From: Flavobacterium sp. W4I14
GTDB lineage: Bacteria; Bacteroidota; Bacteroidia; Sphingobacteriales; Sphingobacteriaceae
Reading direction: 5' to 3'
Assembly (NCBI GenBank): GCA_030817875.1
Contig: JAUSZU010000001.1
Coordinates: 5,766,001 to 5,830,000, forward strand
Length of the DNA: 64,000 nucleotides
Position 1 is the first letter of the stretch, and each line of letters begins with the position of its first letter. The position numbers and the translations under genes are program-made. Positions 17,753 through 26,652 of the stretch are shown piece after piece. The notes beneath the pieces are model-generated. The model did no database searches. It was not told the DNA's origin and was given only the letters and a program-made list of their open reading frames with translations.

Positions 17753-17830
17753 CGTCATTGCGAGGAGGAACGACGAAGCAATCTTACAACTATGGGTATA
17801 GCGACCGCATTAAGATTGCTTCATCACATT
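17753..17830. repeat. Dispersed palindromic repeat, family B, copy 2
   Basis: CGTCATTGCGAGGAGGAACG...CGAAGCAATCTT is followed by AAGATTGCTTC; the right arm decays after that. It lies in the 334-base spacer 17550-17883, which otherwise holds only low-complexity TTTAGG-rich sequence and a short open frame judged spurious. Confidence 0.75.
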
Positions 17831-17872
17831 TGAAAAATTAGCTTAGTTTTTAGGGTTGTATTATTAAAATCC

Positions 17873-17880
17873 TATTTTTG
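17873..17880 (+). promoter_or_regulatory. -7 box directly before first FKBP gene
   Basis: TATTTTTG ends four bases before the ATG at 17884. With this spacing the transcript would start at or next to the start codon (leaderless). No convincing -33 box at 19-21 bp was found, so confidence is modest. Confidence 0.4.
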
Positions 17881-17883
17881 CAC

Positions 17884-18330
17884 ATGTTTAAATTTAGATT
17901 TCTTACCATACTCTTTTTATGTATAGCTGTGGCTTCATCTTGCAAAAAAGATGAAGACCCTGAAAAACAGATGACCGATTTCATTAAAAAAAATAATATT
18001 AATGCAGTTAGAGACGATTCTGGCCTATATTATCAGATCATTAAACCTGGTGCGGGTTCGTTTACTTATCCAAACAACACCAAAATAACCATTAAATATG
18101 AAGGCAGGTTGTTAGACGGAAGTGTATTTGATAATGGTGGTGGCAAAGAGCAGACCTTTAATCTGGCAGAATTAATACAGGGCTGGAGAATAGGCATTCC
18201 TAAAATTCAAAAAGGCGGCGAAATTAGGTTGATCGTTCCACCGGGTTTGGGTTACGGAAGCGGTTCGGTAGGCCCTATTCCGGGCAATTCCGTATTAGAT
18301 TTTACCATACAGCTGTCTAATACACAATAA
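17884..18330 (+). CDS. FKBP-type peptidyl-prolyl isomerase lipoprotein
   Basis: A 148-residue lipoprotein: hydrophobic leader and lipobox ASSC followed by KKDEDPEK. The FKBP fold spans about 55-148 with KITIKYEGRLLDGSVFDNGG, LIQGWRIGIPKIQKGGEIRLIVPPGLGYGSG and a closing VLDFTIQL strand. The family isomerises Xaa-Pro bonds, here presumably at the periplasmic face of a membrane. The start at 17884 places the lipoprotein signal at the N-terminus. It has its own terminator downstream and is the first of three tandem FKBP-like lipoproteins. Confidence 0.9.
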   Translation: MFKFRFLTILFLCIAVASSCKKDEDPEKQMTDFIKKNNINAVRDDSGLYYQIIKPGAGSFTYPNNTKITIKYEGRLLDGSVFDNGGGKEQTFNLAELIQGWRIGIPKIQKGGEIRLIVPPGLGYGSGSVGPIPGNSVLDFTIQLSNTQ

Positions 18331-18349
18331 GCATAAAGACAAAGGATTA

Positions 18350-18389
18350 AAGACTAAATCAGATCAAAAATGCATCTTTAGTCTTTTTG
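18350..18389 (+). terminator. Rho-independent terminator after first FKBP gene
   Basis: AAAGACTAAA (18350-18359) pairs with TTTAGTCTTT (18378-18387) and runs into a T-tract, 20 bases after the stop codon. It separates the first FKBP gene from the next two. Confidence 0.8.
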
Positions 18390-18432
18390 CTTTAACTTTG
18401 AGCGCTTTAAAATTGTTAAAATAGGTTAAAAA

Positions 18433-18463
18433 TTGTAGCATCCGTATTAAAAGCTTATTTTTG
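18433..18463 (+). promoter_or_regulatory. Predicted promoter, likely leaderless transcript, for second FKBP gene
   Basis: TTG at 18433-18435 and TATTTTTG at 18456-18463 have a 20-bp spacer. The first ATG follows at 18467, so transcription would begin at about the start codon. Confidence 0.6.
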
Positions 18464-18466
18464 CGG

Positions 18467-18952
18467 ATGATGGTTAAGTTTAAATATTTTATACTCATGA
18501 TCTGCCTTGCAGGGTGCTTAGCAGCCTGTAAGAAAAATGTGCCGGTTGATGATTACGACCCTACTCCACAATTTAAGGCCGATACTGCTGCAATAAGCGC
18601 TTTTGTTAAGACTAATAATATCTCGGCCACTAAAGATGCTAGTGGAATATTTTATCAGGTATTAGAACCTGGAACAGGAAGTGTAGTGTATTCAAAATCT
18701 ACAAAAATCACTTCTGATTATGAAGGGAGATTATTAAACGGGACTATTTTCGATAGTACTAAAGGAACCCCAACTTCGTTTCTACTTGGTGACGTTATTC
18801 TAGGATGGCAATTTGGGATTCAAAAAATACAAAAAGGTGGTAAAATTAGGTTAATTATACCATCAGTTTATGCTTATGGAACGCGCTCGTCAACTTCGGT
18901 CCCGGCGAATTCAATACTCGATTTTACTATAACACTTACAGACGTACAATAA
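18467..18952 (+). CDS. FKBP-type peptidyl-prolyl isomerase lipoprotein
   Basis: About 161 residues, starting at ATG 18467 or 18470. A lipoprotein signal ends in LAAC followed by KKNVPVDD. The FKBP core carries KITSDYEGRLLNGTIFDSTK, VILGWQFGIQKIQKGGKIRL and IIPSVYAYGTRSS. It is closely related to the preceding gene in architecture. It is probably co-transcribed with the third member, which begins three bases after its stop codon. Its role in folding of exported proteins is inferred from the family. Confidence 0.9.
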   Translation: MMVKFKYFILMICLAGCLAACKKNVPVDDYDPTPQFKADTAAISAFVKTNNISATKDASGIFYQVLEPGTGSVVYSKSTKITSDYEGRLLNGTIFDSTKGTPTSFLLGDVILGWQFGIQKIQKGGKIRLIIPSVYAYGTRSSTSVPANSILDFTITLTDVQ

Positions 18953-18955
18953 TAA

Positions 18956-19825
18956 ATGGACAAATTTACTAAACTTAGCCTATTCGTACTTTTACTGGCT
19001 ACTACAATTTTCAGCTCATGTAAAAAAGAATATGAGTCTATTGAAAGCGTAGATGATGCTGCTATCCAAGCTTACCTTAAAAAGAATAACCTTAGCTTTG
19101 ATAAGGATGCAAAAGGCTATTATTATAATGTTACTACACCTGGTGCTGGTGATGTTGTTGAAAACCAAGATTCAGTTTATTATTCTTATACGTTTAAAAC
19201 TTTATCGGGCCAAGTTTTTTTTCAATCAACTGATTTAATGATCCCCGTTAATTTTTTAGGTTATACGGATCGGTTTGAATTTGAGCAACGGCAGTATCTT
19301 CTCACCCCAATTAGAGAAGTTTTAACAAAATTAAAAAGAGGCGGTAAAGGGACCTTGATTATGCCATCTAATATGGTTTTTGGCAAAAATGGTTTAAGTA
19401 CCCTTAATATTGCTTCTAATGAAAATATTATTGTTGATTTAGGTACCTATGCCGAATCGAAAAGACACGAAATTGACGAATTGGAAATCAATAAATTCAT
19501 TGCTAATAACAATTTAACACTGATTAAAGATCCTTCTAGAGCACGCTATAGCATTACCACTCCTGGAACAGGAACAGATGCTATTAACCTAAATTCTACA
19601 ATCACAGTAAATTATACATTAAGATCGTTAGACGGCGTACAAATACAGAGCATTACAGATGGAAGTTACAGCGCAGTTTTGAGTGATTTATTTAAAGGCT
19701 GGCAGTTAATATTGCCAGGAAAAGTTACAGCTGGTGGAAAGCTTCGTTTAATTATTCCATCAGATTTGGCTAATGGGTTTCGGCCTTTAGATTTTGATAT
19801 AGAAATTGTAAAGGTTACGAATTAG
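18956..19825 (+). CDS. Double-domain FKBP-like lipoprotein
   Basis: This 289-residue lipoprotein (signal ending in FSSC, then KKEYESIE) contains two FKBP-like units. The first, about 30-165, has SVYYSYTFKTLSGQVFFQST and LKRGGKGTLIMPSNMVFG. The second, about 170-289, has TITVNYTLRSLDGVQIQS, LFKGWQLILPGKVTAGGK and RLIIPSDLANG. Each unit follows the pattern of the two upstream proteins but departs from the FKBP consensus at several pocket positions, so isomerase activity is doubtful. The 3' end overlaps the convergent photolyase gene by 11 bases. Confidence 0.82.
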   Translation: MDKFTKLSLFVLLLATTIFSSCKKEYESIESVDDAAIQAYLKKNNLSFDKDAKGYYYNVTTPGAGDVVENQDSVYYSYTFKTLSGQVFFQSTDLMIPVNFLGYTDRFEFEQRQYLLTPIREVLTKLKRGGKGTLIMPSNMVFGKNGLSTLNIASNENIIVDLGTYAESKRHEIDELEINKFIANNNLTLIKDPSRARYSITTPGTGTDAINLNSTITVNYTLRSLDGVQIQSITDGSYSAVLSDLFKGWQLILPGKVTAGGKLRLIIPSDLANGFRPLDFDIEIVKVTN

Positions 19826-21116
19826 ATAAAGCTTCTTTAAAAACTTTTAAAACCCTTTCCCTTGCAAAAGTATGCTCAACTATTGGTTGGGCATATTTTT
19901 TTGTCCCAAATTCTGGTATCCATTTTTTAATATATTCGAACTTAGGGTCGAATTTTTTAGTTTGAAGTTCAGGGTTAAAAACCCTAAAGTATGGTGCGGC
20001 ATCATTTCCTGATCCGGCGGCCCACTGCCATCCGCCTACATTGCTTGCCATTTCATAATCTAACAACTTTTCTGCAAAATACGCTTCCCCCCAACGCCAG
20101 TCTATGAGTAAATGTTTGGTTAAAAAACTGCCCACAATCATGCGTATACGGTTGTGCATCCAGCCAGTTTCATTGAGCTGTCTCATGCCAGCGTCTACAA
20201 TGGGGTAACCAGTATTGCCTTCGCACCATGCTTTAAATTCAGCTTCGTTGTTTCGCCATTTAATTTTATCGTATTGTTTTTTAAACGAATCGAAAGCTGA
20301 GTAGGGGAAATGCCAAAGGATGGTCATGTAAAATTCCCGCCATGCCAATTCAGAAAGCCAGACATCCGATTTTGCTTCCAATGCATCCTTTACAGCTTTC
20401 CGGATGCTTAACGTTCCAAAACGCAAATGCAGTCCGATATGTGTGGTGCCATCAAATGCAGGAAAATCACGTTCTTTTGCGTAATCATCAAGTTTGTTTT
20501 TATAGCTGATTTTCGGGAAATTCAACTTGCTCTCTTCAAAGCCCATCTCTTTTAACGTTGGACTGGGCAGATGTTTAATTTCTATTAGATTTTTGAGATA
20601 TTTTTTAGACGGATAAGCCTTCACATAAAAATCATTTAGTTTGGCATGCCATTGTTTATAAAAAGGGGTGAAAACAGTATAAGGTGTTTTATCCGCTTTT
20701 AGGATTTCGTTTTTTTCAAAAATAACCTGATCCTTATATGTTTTGAACGCTATTTTTTCGCTGGTTAAAAATTCGGCCATGTTATCATCACGTTCGCGGG
20801 CATAAGGTTCATAATCATGATTGGTATATACGCCCTTAACGTCATATTCCTTTAAAATCTCTGACCATATTTTTTCGGGCTTGCCATATTTTACCAGTAA
20901 ATCTGATCCATATTGCTGAAGTTCTTTCTTTAAATCTTCAATGGTTTGATAAATGAAGGTTACCCGGGCATCATCTTTTGGTAGTTTATCCAATATGTTC
21001 TGATCAAAGATAAACAATGGTAAGATCGGATAACCACTTTTAAGTGCATGATACAAGGCTGCATTATCTGCTAAACGTAAATCGCGGCGAAACCAGTGAA
21101 TGGATATTGAAGTCAT
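19815..21116 (-). CDS. phr: Deoxyribodipyrimidine photolyase (class I)
   Basis: A 433-residue flavoprotein that uses blue light to split UV-induced pyrimidine dimers. The N-terminal antenna-binding alpha/beta domain starts ISIHWFRRDLRLADNAALYH. The C-terminal FAD domain carries WLSELAWREFYMTILWHFP, TGYPIVDAGMRQLNETGWMHN and DYEMASNVGGWQWAAGSGND, with the Asn, Trp and Asp residues typical of CPD photolyases. It is convergent with the FKBP cluster. A second photolyase-superfamily gene lies 1.2 kb away on the opposite strand. Confidence 0.93.
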   Translation of the reverse strand: MTSISIHWFRRDLRLADNAALYHALKSGYPILPLFIFDQNILDKLPKDDARVTFIYQTIEDLKKELQQYGSDLLVKYGKPEKIWSEILKEYDVKGVYTNHDYEPYARERDDNMAEFLTSEKIAFKTYKDQVIFEKNEILKADKTPYTVFTPFYKQWHAKLNDFYVKAYPSKKYLKNLIEIKHLPSPTLKEMGFEESKLNFPKISYKNKLDDYAKERDFPAFDGTTHIGLHLRFGTLSIRKAVKDALEAKSDVWLSELAWREFYMTILWHFPYSAFDSFKKQYDKIKWRNNEAEFKAWCEGNTGYPIVDAGMRQLNETGWMHNRIRMIVGSFLTKHLLIDWRWGEAYFAEKLLDYEMASNVGGWQWAAGSGNDAAPYFRVFNPELQTKKFDPKFEYIKKWIPEFGTKKYAQPIVEHTFARERVLKVFKEALSNS

Positions 21117-21143
21117 TGAAAATTATAAATTGATTGATTTTTG

Positions 21144-21218
21144 CGTCATGCTGAACTTGTTTCAGCATCTTCTAGCGCAGATATTCCGGTAAGATCCTGA
21201 AATAAATTCAGGATGACG
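21144..21218. repeat. Dispersed palindromic repeat, family A, copy 3 (reverse orientation)
   Basis: GTCATGCTGAACTTGTTTCA...CCTGAAATAAATTCAGGATG is the reverse complement of the arrangement at 14188 and 15605. It fills the spacer between the photolyase and TIGR01777 genes. Confidence 0.8.
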
Positions 21219-21245
21219 GCTACTTCCAGAATTAACCGATTAAAC

Positions 21246-22148
21246 CTATTTGTACAGATCCTTCAAAGCATCCTCCAAATGTGTGAATTTAAATTTGAAT
21301 CCTGCATCTAGAATTTTTTGTGCCGAGGTATTGTTGCTCATTAAAACAGCTTCTACCCGTTCTCCTAATAACAATTCCAGCACCTTTTTCGGAACATTGA
21401 TCGGCCAAACAGGGCGATGTAAACGTTTAGCAATGGCTTTGGTTAACGCCTTATTGGTTACTGGAAAAGGAGCACAGGCATTATAGCAATTCTCCATTTT
21501 AAGATTTTCGATGGCTTCGATGTACATTTCTACCATATCATCAATATGCAGCCAGGGAGTCCATTGTTTGCCTGTAACTAGAGCTGCTCCGGCAAATAAC
21601 TTAATCGGTTTATCGAGTTGTGGTAAGGCACCGCCATGATTACTTAAAACGATTCCGGTACGAAGTTTTACAATCCTTAGGCTTAATTTTTTGCCTTGAT
21701 CTACGGCATCTTCCCAAAGTTTACAGCATTCGGCTAAAAATCCGTAACCGTTTGGACTTTCTTCTGTTAAAATTTCATCACCACAATCGCCATAAAAACC
21801 AACTGCCGAAGCAGAAATAAACGATTTTAGCTGGTTGTCGGGTTTCGATTTTATGGTTTTAAAGAGTAATTCTGTTGATTTTACGCGGCTATCGATGATC
21901 TGTTTTTTGCGTTCATCGGTCCATTTTTTATCGGCCACAGGTTCTCCCGCTAAATGGATGATGGCATCAACACCATTCAAACAGTCAGCATCGATAGTTC
22001 CTTTGTAAACATCCCACACAAAATTATTCGGATTATTGCCTTTCTTTCGAGAAAGTGTATTCACCTCGTAACCCTTACTAAGCAAATGTTTTTTCAGCTC
22101 AGTACCCACAAGTCCTGTAGCCCCGGTAATCAGAATCTTCTTAGCCAT
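21246..22148 (-). CDS. TIGR01777 family NAD-dependent epimerase/oxidoreductase
   Basis: A 300-residue extended short-chain dehydrogenase. The N-terminal nucleotide-binding glycine motif is ILITGATGLVGTEL. Further family signs are IIHLAGEPVADKKWTDERK, SASAVGFYGDCGDEILTEES, a WTPWLHIDDMV segment and a C-terminal helical part, PKKVLELLLGERVEAVLMSNN, typical of TIGR01777 proteins (E. coli YfcH-like). The substrate is not known. It lies between two photolyase-family genes and is divergent from the cryptochrome gene, with which it shares a 170-bp upstream region. Confidence 0.88.
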   Translation of the reverse strand: MAKKILITGATGLVGTELKKHLLSKGYEVNTLSRKKGNNPNNFVWDVYKGTIDADCLNGVDAIIHLAGEPVADKKWTDERKKQIIDSRVKSTELLFKTIKSKPDNQLKSFISASAVGFYGDCGDEILTEESPNGYGFLAECCKLWEDAVDQGKKLSLRIVKLRTGIVLSNHGGALPQLDKPIKLFAGAALVTGKQWTPWLHIDDMVEMYIEAIENLKMENCYNACAPFPVTNKALTKAIAKRLHRPVWPINVPKKVLELLLGERVEAVLMSNNTSAQKILDAGFKFKFTHLEDALKDLYK

Positions 22149-22255
22149 GTTTTTAAAACACTAAAGATACAAAAGGGTTTTTATGGCTTTATTTAAAACG
22201 ATATTAATTCAGTTCTAATTCTTTTGTTACCTATTTGTAAAGAATTATTTAGGGG

Positions 22256-22286
22256 TTTGATGAAGAAGAAAAATAAGATAAATTTG
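22256..22286 (+). promoter_or_regulatory. Predicted promoter of DASH cryptochrome gene
   Basis: TTTG at 22256-22259 and TAAATTTG at 22279-22286 with a 19-bp spacer closely match the Bacteroidota consensus. The ATG is 32 bases further on. Confidence 0.65.
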
Positions 22287-22318
22287 TAAACGCGTTCTTA
22301 CACCCTTTTCGATAAAAG

Positions 22319-23594
22319 ATGTCCAAAAAAATTTTAGTCTGGTTTAGAAATGATCTTCGCTTGCATGATAACGAAATGCTGGTCGAGGCGATTGCTAAAT
22401 CTGATTCGATTTTACCTGTTTACATTCTCGATCGCCGTTCTTTTGGCGAAACAAAATACGGCACGCTAAAAACAGGTAATATTAGAGCACAGTTTTATTT
22501 TAGAAAGTGTTTTAGGATTACGCAATTCTTTAAAGCAAATTGGCGGTAACTTGCTTATCGCCGAAGGCAATCCCGAAGACATTATTCCTCAGCTTGCTCA
22601 GGAATATGAGATTACCGAAGTTTACCACCATCGTGAAGTAGCACGCGAAGAAACACATGTTTCAACTTTGGTAGAAAATGCACTTTGGAAATTACGCATC
22701 AACCTTAAACATTTTATTGGCCATACCTTATATAATAAGGAAGACCTACCTTTTCCCATTAAGGATATTCCCGATGCTTTTAACCAGTTTAAAAAGAAGA
22801 TAGAACGCGATTCGATTATCAAGCCCTGTTTTTCGGCACCCGATCGGATTAATGTAGCCGAAGTGATTGATTGGGGAACATTATCGTCATTAGAAGACTT
22901 TAATCTTTTGCCACAGCAAAAAGACCAACGTTCTGATTTTGAATTTGTTGGTGGCGAGGCTGAAGGTTTGGCCCATCTCCAAAAAGTGATTGTAGCCATG
23001 CAACAGGCTGCAACAACCAAGAATTTAATTCTGGCTTCAAAACTATCGGCATGGCTGGCCATGGGTAGTTTATCACCACGGAAAGTATACTGGGAAATTA
23101 AAAAAATGGAAGGTGTACCCAATACCAAAGCCATGTTCAATCACATTTTATTAGGCTTGCTTTGGAGAGATTATTTCCGTTTCATGTTCAAAAAATATGG
23201 CAATACTTTTTTTAGTCCGGATGGATTTGGCAGTCAGGGGCTGATTGATATTGTGAATGAGCAAGACAATTTTAGTAAATGGAAGAATGCGCAAACAGGT
23301 TTTGCTGTGGTAGATGCGGTGATGACGGAGTTAAATCAGACCGGTTTCATCTCGAATATCGCCAGACAAACCGCGGCCTTATATCTGATTAATAATTTAG
23401 AAGTAAGCTGGATTTTTGGCGCAGCATATTTTGAAGAAAAACTGATCGATTATAATCCTGCAAGTAACTGGGGTAACTGGGCCAATGTAGCTGGTGTAGG
23501 TAACGATCAGAAATCAAAAAGTGTTTTCGACCTAGATAAAAATATCAAAAACCTTGACCCAAAAGGCAATTACTCCTTAACTTGGGCATCGTAA
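22319..23594 (+). pseudogene. DASH family cryptochrome, interrupted by one-base frameshift
   Basis: The first frame (22319-22549) gives the photolyase N-terminus KKILVWFRNDLRLHDNEMLV through KTGNIRAQF, then goes out of frame. Reading one base further restores ILESVLGLRNSLKQIGGN and continues to 23594. The continuation includes the FAD domain LLWRDYFRFMFKKYG and the DASH-type ending NPASNWGNWANVAGVGND. One extra T in the TTTT run near 22489-22493 explains the break; the corrected protein is about 424 residues. DASH cryptochromes repair dimers in single-stranded DNA or act as light sensors. Both halves look under normal constraint, so error or recent mutation is the likeliest cause. Confidence 0.85.
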
Positions 23595-23722
23595 TTGTAG
23601 TGATCGAATGATGGAGTCTTGAATGATTGAATTTGAAATTTTCTCGATAATGTGCATCGTATTTTTATCATTCTCTCATTCAATAATTTTGTCATTCAAT
23701 AATTCTCATTTTAATCGAGATT

Positions 23723-23756
23723 TTTGCCATTTATATAAGGTAAAATTCTAATTTTG
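23723..23756 (+). promoter_or_regulatory. Predicted promoter of sucAB
   Basis: TTTG at 23723-23726 and TAATTTTG at 23749-23756 with a 22-bp spacer lie 25 bases upstream of the sucA ATG. Confidence 0.5.
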
Positions 23757-23781
23757 TAATGCTTATAGTAAACAGTTAATA

Positions 23782-26577
23782 ATGGATAAATTATCTTATC
23801 TTAATGGCGCAAACGCCGAATATATAGAGTCTTTATATCAATCATATCAACAAGATCCTGAGTCTGTTGAATTTGGTTGGCAGAAATTTTTTGAAGGTTT
23901 CGATTTTGGAAGAGGATCGGAAGCTCCTGCAGTAACAGCAGAAACTCCTGAACAATTTTTAAAAGAGGTTAATGTATTAAATCTGATTGATGGCTATCGT
24001 AGCCGCGGTCACTTATTTACGCACACCAATCCGGTCCGCGAAAGACGTAAACATTTACCAACATTAGATCTTGCAAATTTTGGATTATCGGATGCCGATT
24101 TAGAAACCGTTTTCAACTCTGGTGTTGAGATTGGTATCGGTGCTGCAAAATTGAAAGACATTGTAGCCTTTTTAAAACAAACATACGCACACTCAATTGG
24201 TGCAGAATATAAATTTTTACGTACGCCTGAAGTGTTGAACTGGATTCAACAAAAAATGGAAAGTGCACGTAATACCCCTAATTTCTCTATCGACGAGAAA
24301 AAACGCATTCTCCGGAAATTAAATGAAGCGGTAAGTTTCGAAAATTTCTTGGGGACAAAATTCTTAGGTCAAAAACGTTTCTCGTTAGAAGGTGCAGAAG
24401 CTTTAATTCCTGCTTTGGATTCAGTAATAGAAAAAGGTGCTGAATTAGGAATTGAAGAATTTGTAATTGGTATGGCACATCGCGGTCGTTTGAACGTGTT
24501 GGCCAATATCATGCAAAAAACATACAAAGATATTTTTGCTGAGTTTGAAGGTAAAAGCTACAATCCAGATACCCCTTTTGGTGGCGACGTAAAATACCAC
24601 TTAGGCTATTCTACGGATGTTACTACTGTTTCAGGCAAAAGTGTTCACTTAAGTTTATGTCCTAACCCATCGCACTTAGAAACCGTTGACGGTGTGGTAG
24701 AAGGCATGAGCCGCTCGAAAATCGATTTCAAATATGGTGGCGATAACAGTCGTTTAGCACCAATTTTGATTCATGGTGATGCATCTGTTGCCGGACAAGG
24801 TATTGTTTACGAAGTAATTCAGATGGCAGGCCTTGAAGGTTATAAAACCGGTGGAACAATTCACTTAGTGATTAATAACCAGATTGGTTTTACCACCAAT
24901 TATAAAGATGCCCGTACCAGTACTTATTGTACCGATATTGCTAAAGTAACTTTATCTCCGGTTTTTCACGTAAATGGTGATGACCCTGAGGCTTTGGTTT
25001 ATGCAATTAACCTAGCAATGGAATACCGTCAGAAATATAAAAACGACGTTTTTATTGATATCCTTTGCTACCGTCGTTTTGGTCACAATGAGTCTGATGA
25101 GCCTAAATTCACCCAGCCATTATTATATAAAACAATTGAAAAACACCCTAATCCAAGGGAAATTTATATCGATCAGTTAACCAAAGAAGGTAAGTTGGAA
25201 GCTGGTTTGGCAAAAGAAATGGAAAAAGATTTCCGTGGCATTTTGCAGGAACGCTTAAATGAAGCTAAAGAATTTGTTGCAGGTAACGCCGAGGTTAAAT
25301 TTGGCGGTGCATGGGCAGATTTGCGTATGGCTACACCTAAAGATTTCGAATCTTCTCCTGTTACTGCGGTTAAAAAATCTACTTTATTGGAAATTGGTAA
25401 GCGTATTACTGCTTTGCCGTCTAATAAAAAGTTTTTCAAGAAAATTGAAAAACTTTTTGCTGAACGTGGCAAAATGGTTAACGAAACCAATGTTTTCGAC
25501 TGGGCAATGGGCGAGCAGTTGGCTTATGGTACTCTGTTATCAGAAGGTAAACGTGTTCGTTTAAGCGGTCAGGATGTAGAAAGAGGAACATTCTCTCACC
25601 GTCATGCAGTATTAACGCTTGAAGATAGTGAGGAAGAATATGTACCATTGGCCAACATTTCAGATCAACAGGCACCATTTGATATTTACAACTCACACTT
25701 ATCAGAATATGGTGTTTTAGGTTTCGAATATGGTTATGCCATGGCAAACCCGAATGCTTTAACCATTTGGGAAGCACAATTTGGCGATTTCTTTAACGGT
25801 GCACAAATTGTTGTCGATCAGTATATTGCAAGTGCCGAAACCAAATGGCAACGTGAAAATGGTTTAGTAATGTTATTGCCTCACGGTTACGAAGGTCAGG
25901 GACCTGAGCACTCATCAGCACGTATAGAGCGTTTTATGGAGCTTTGTGCCGATTATAACATGCAGGTAACTAACTGTACTACTCCAGCTAACTTCTTCCA
26001 CGTTTTACGCCGTCAGTTTAAACGCGATTTCCGTAAACCTTTAGTGGTATTTACACCTAAAAGTTTATTGCGCCACCCTGCTTGTGTTTCTAAATTAGAA
26101 GAATTTACCGAAGGTGGTTTTAAAGAAGTAATTGACGATGTAAATGTTAAAGTTGCAGATGTAACACGTATTGTTTTCTGTAGCGGTAAAATTTACTACG
26201 AATTATTGGAGAAACAACAGGCTGATAAATTGAAACATGTAGCCCTGGTTCGTGTAGAGCAACTGTATCCAACTCCGGTTGATCAGATGGAAGCCATCCA
26301 GAAGAAATACAAAAATGCTAAAGAAGTTTTCTGGGTACAAGAAGAACCAGAGAACATGGGGGCATGGCCATATCTGTTCCGCAGGTTATACAAAACAGCT
26401 TTAAAAGGCATTGATGTAATTTCGAGAAGAGAAAGCAGCAGTACTGCAACAGGTTTTGCAAAACAACATGCTAATCAACAGGCTTATATTTTAGCAAAAG
26501 CTTTAGAGATTTCGGTAACGGATGATGTAAAGGATATCGCCAAAAAAGCAACAAAAAAATTAGTTCAGATCGATTAG
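23782..26577 (+). CDS. sucA: 2-oxoglutarate dehydrogenase E1 component
   Basis: A 931-residue thiamine-diphosphate enzyme that decarboxylates 2-oxoglutarate in the TCA cycle and hands the succinyl group to the E2 lipoyl arm. It begins with the typical E1 N-terminal segment (YLNGANAEYIESLYQSYQQD) and shows EFVIGMAHRGRLNVLANIM, the ThDP/Mg site ILIHGDASVAGQG with VINNQIGFTT, and C-terminal LLPHGYEGQGPEHSSARIER. Length matches the family. sucB follows after 75 bases. Confidence 0.97.
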   Translation: MDKLSYLNGANAEYIESLYQSYQQDPESVEFGWQKFFEGFDFGRGSEAPAVTAETPEQFLKEVNVLNLIDGYRSRGHLFTHTNPVRERRKHLPTLDLANFGLSDADLETVFNSGVEIGIGAAKLKDIVAFLKQTYAHSIGAEYKFLRTPEVLNWIQQKMESARNTPNFSIDEKKRILRKLNEAVSFENFLGTKFLGQKRFSLEGAEALIPALDSVIEKGAELGIEEFVIGMAHRGRLNVLANIMQKTYKDIFAEFEGKSYNPDTPFGGDVKYHLGYSTDVTTVSGKSVHLSLCPNPSHLETVDGVVEGMSRSKIDFKYGGDNSRLAPILIHGDASVAGQGIVYEVIQMAGLEGYKTGGTIHLVINNQIGFTTNYKDARTSTYCTDIAKVTLSPVFHVNGDDPEALVYAINLAMEYRQKYKNDVFIDILCYRRFGHNESDEPKFTQPLLYKTIEKHPNPREIYIDQLTKEGKLEAGLAKEMEKDFRGILQERLNEAKEFVAGNAEVKFGGAWADLRMATPKDFESSPVTAVKKSTLLEIGKRITALPSNKKFFKKIEKLFAERGKMVNETNVFDWAMGEQLAYGTLLSEGKRVRLSGQDVERGTFSHRHAVLTLEDSEEEYVPLANISDQQAPFDIYNSHLSEYGVLGFEYGYAMANPNALTIWEAQFGDFFNGAQIVVDQYIASAETKWQRENGLVMLLPHGYEGQGPEHSSARIERFMELCADYNMQVTNCTTPANFFHVLRRQFKRDFRKPLVVFTPKSLLRHPACVSKLEEFTEGGFKEVIDDVNVKVADVTRIVFCSGKIYYELLEKQQADKLKHVALVRVEQLYPTPVDQMEAIQKKYKNAKEVFWVQEEPENMGAWPYLFRRLYKTALKGIDVISRRESSSTATGFAKQHANQQAYILAKALEISVTDDVKDIAKKATKKLVQID

Positions 26578-26652
26578 GTGCATTGCGCTAAGCGTTTGGA
26601 GCATAGCGTTTGATATTGATTATTAGAAGATAAAAAACATAACATTACAAAA

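Noticed and set aside
17585..17833. 82-codon open frame between the acyl-CoA dehydrogenase and FKBP genes
   Set aside because: Its second half lies inside a family B palindromic repeat; the translated sequence reads as repeat-derived.
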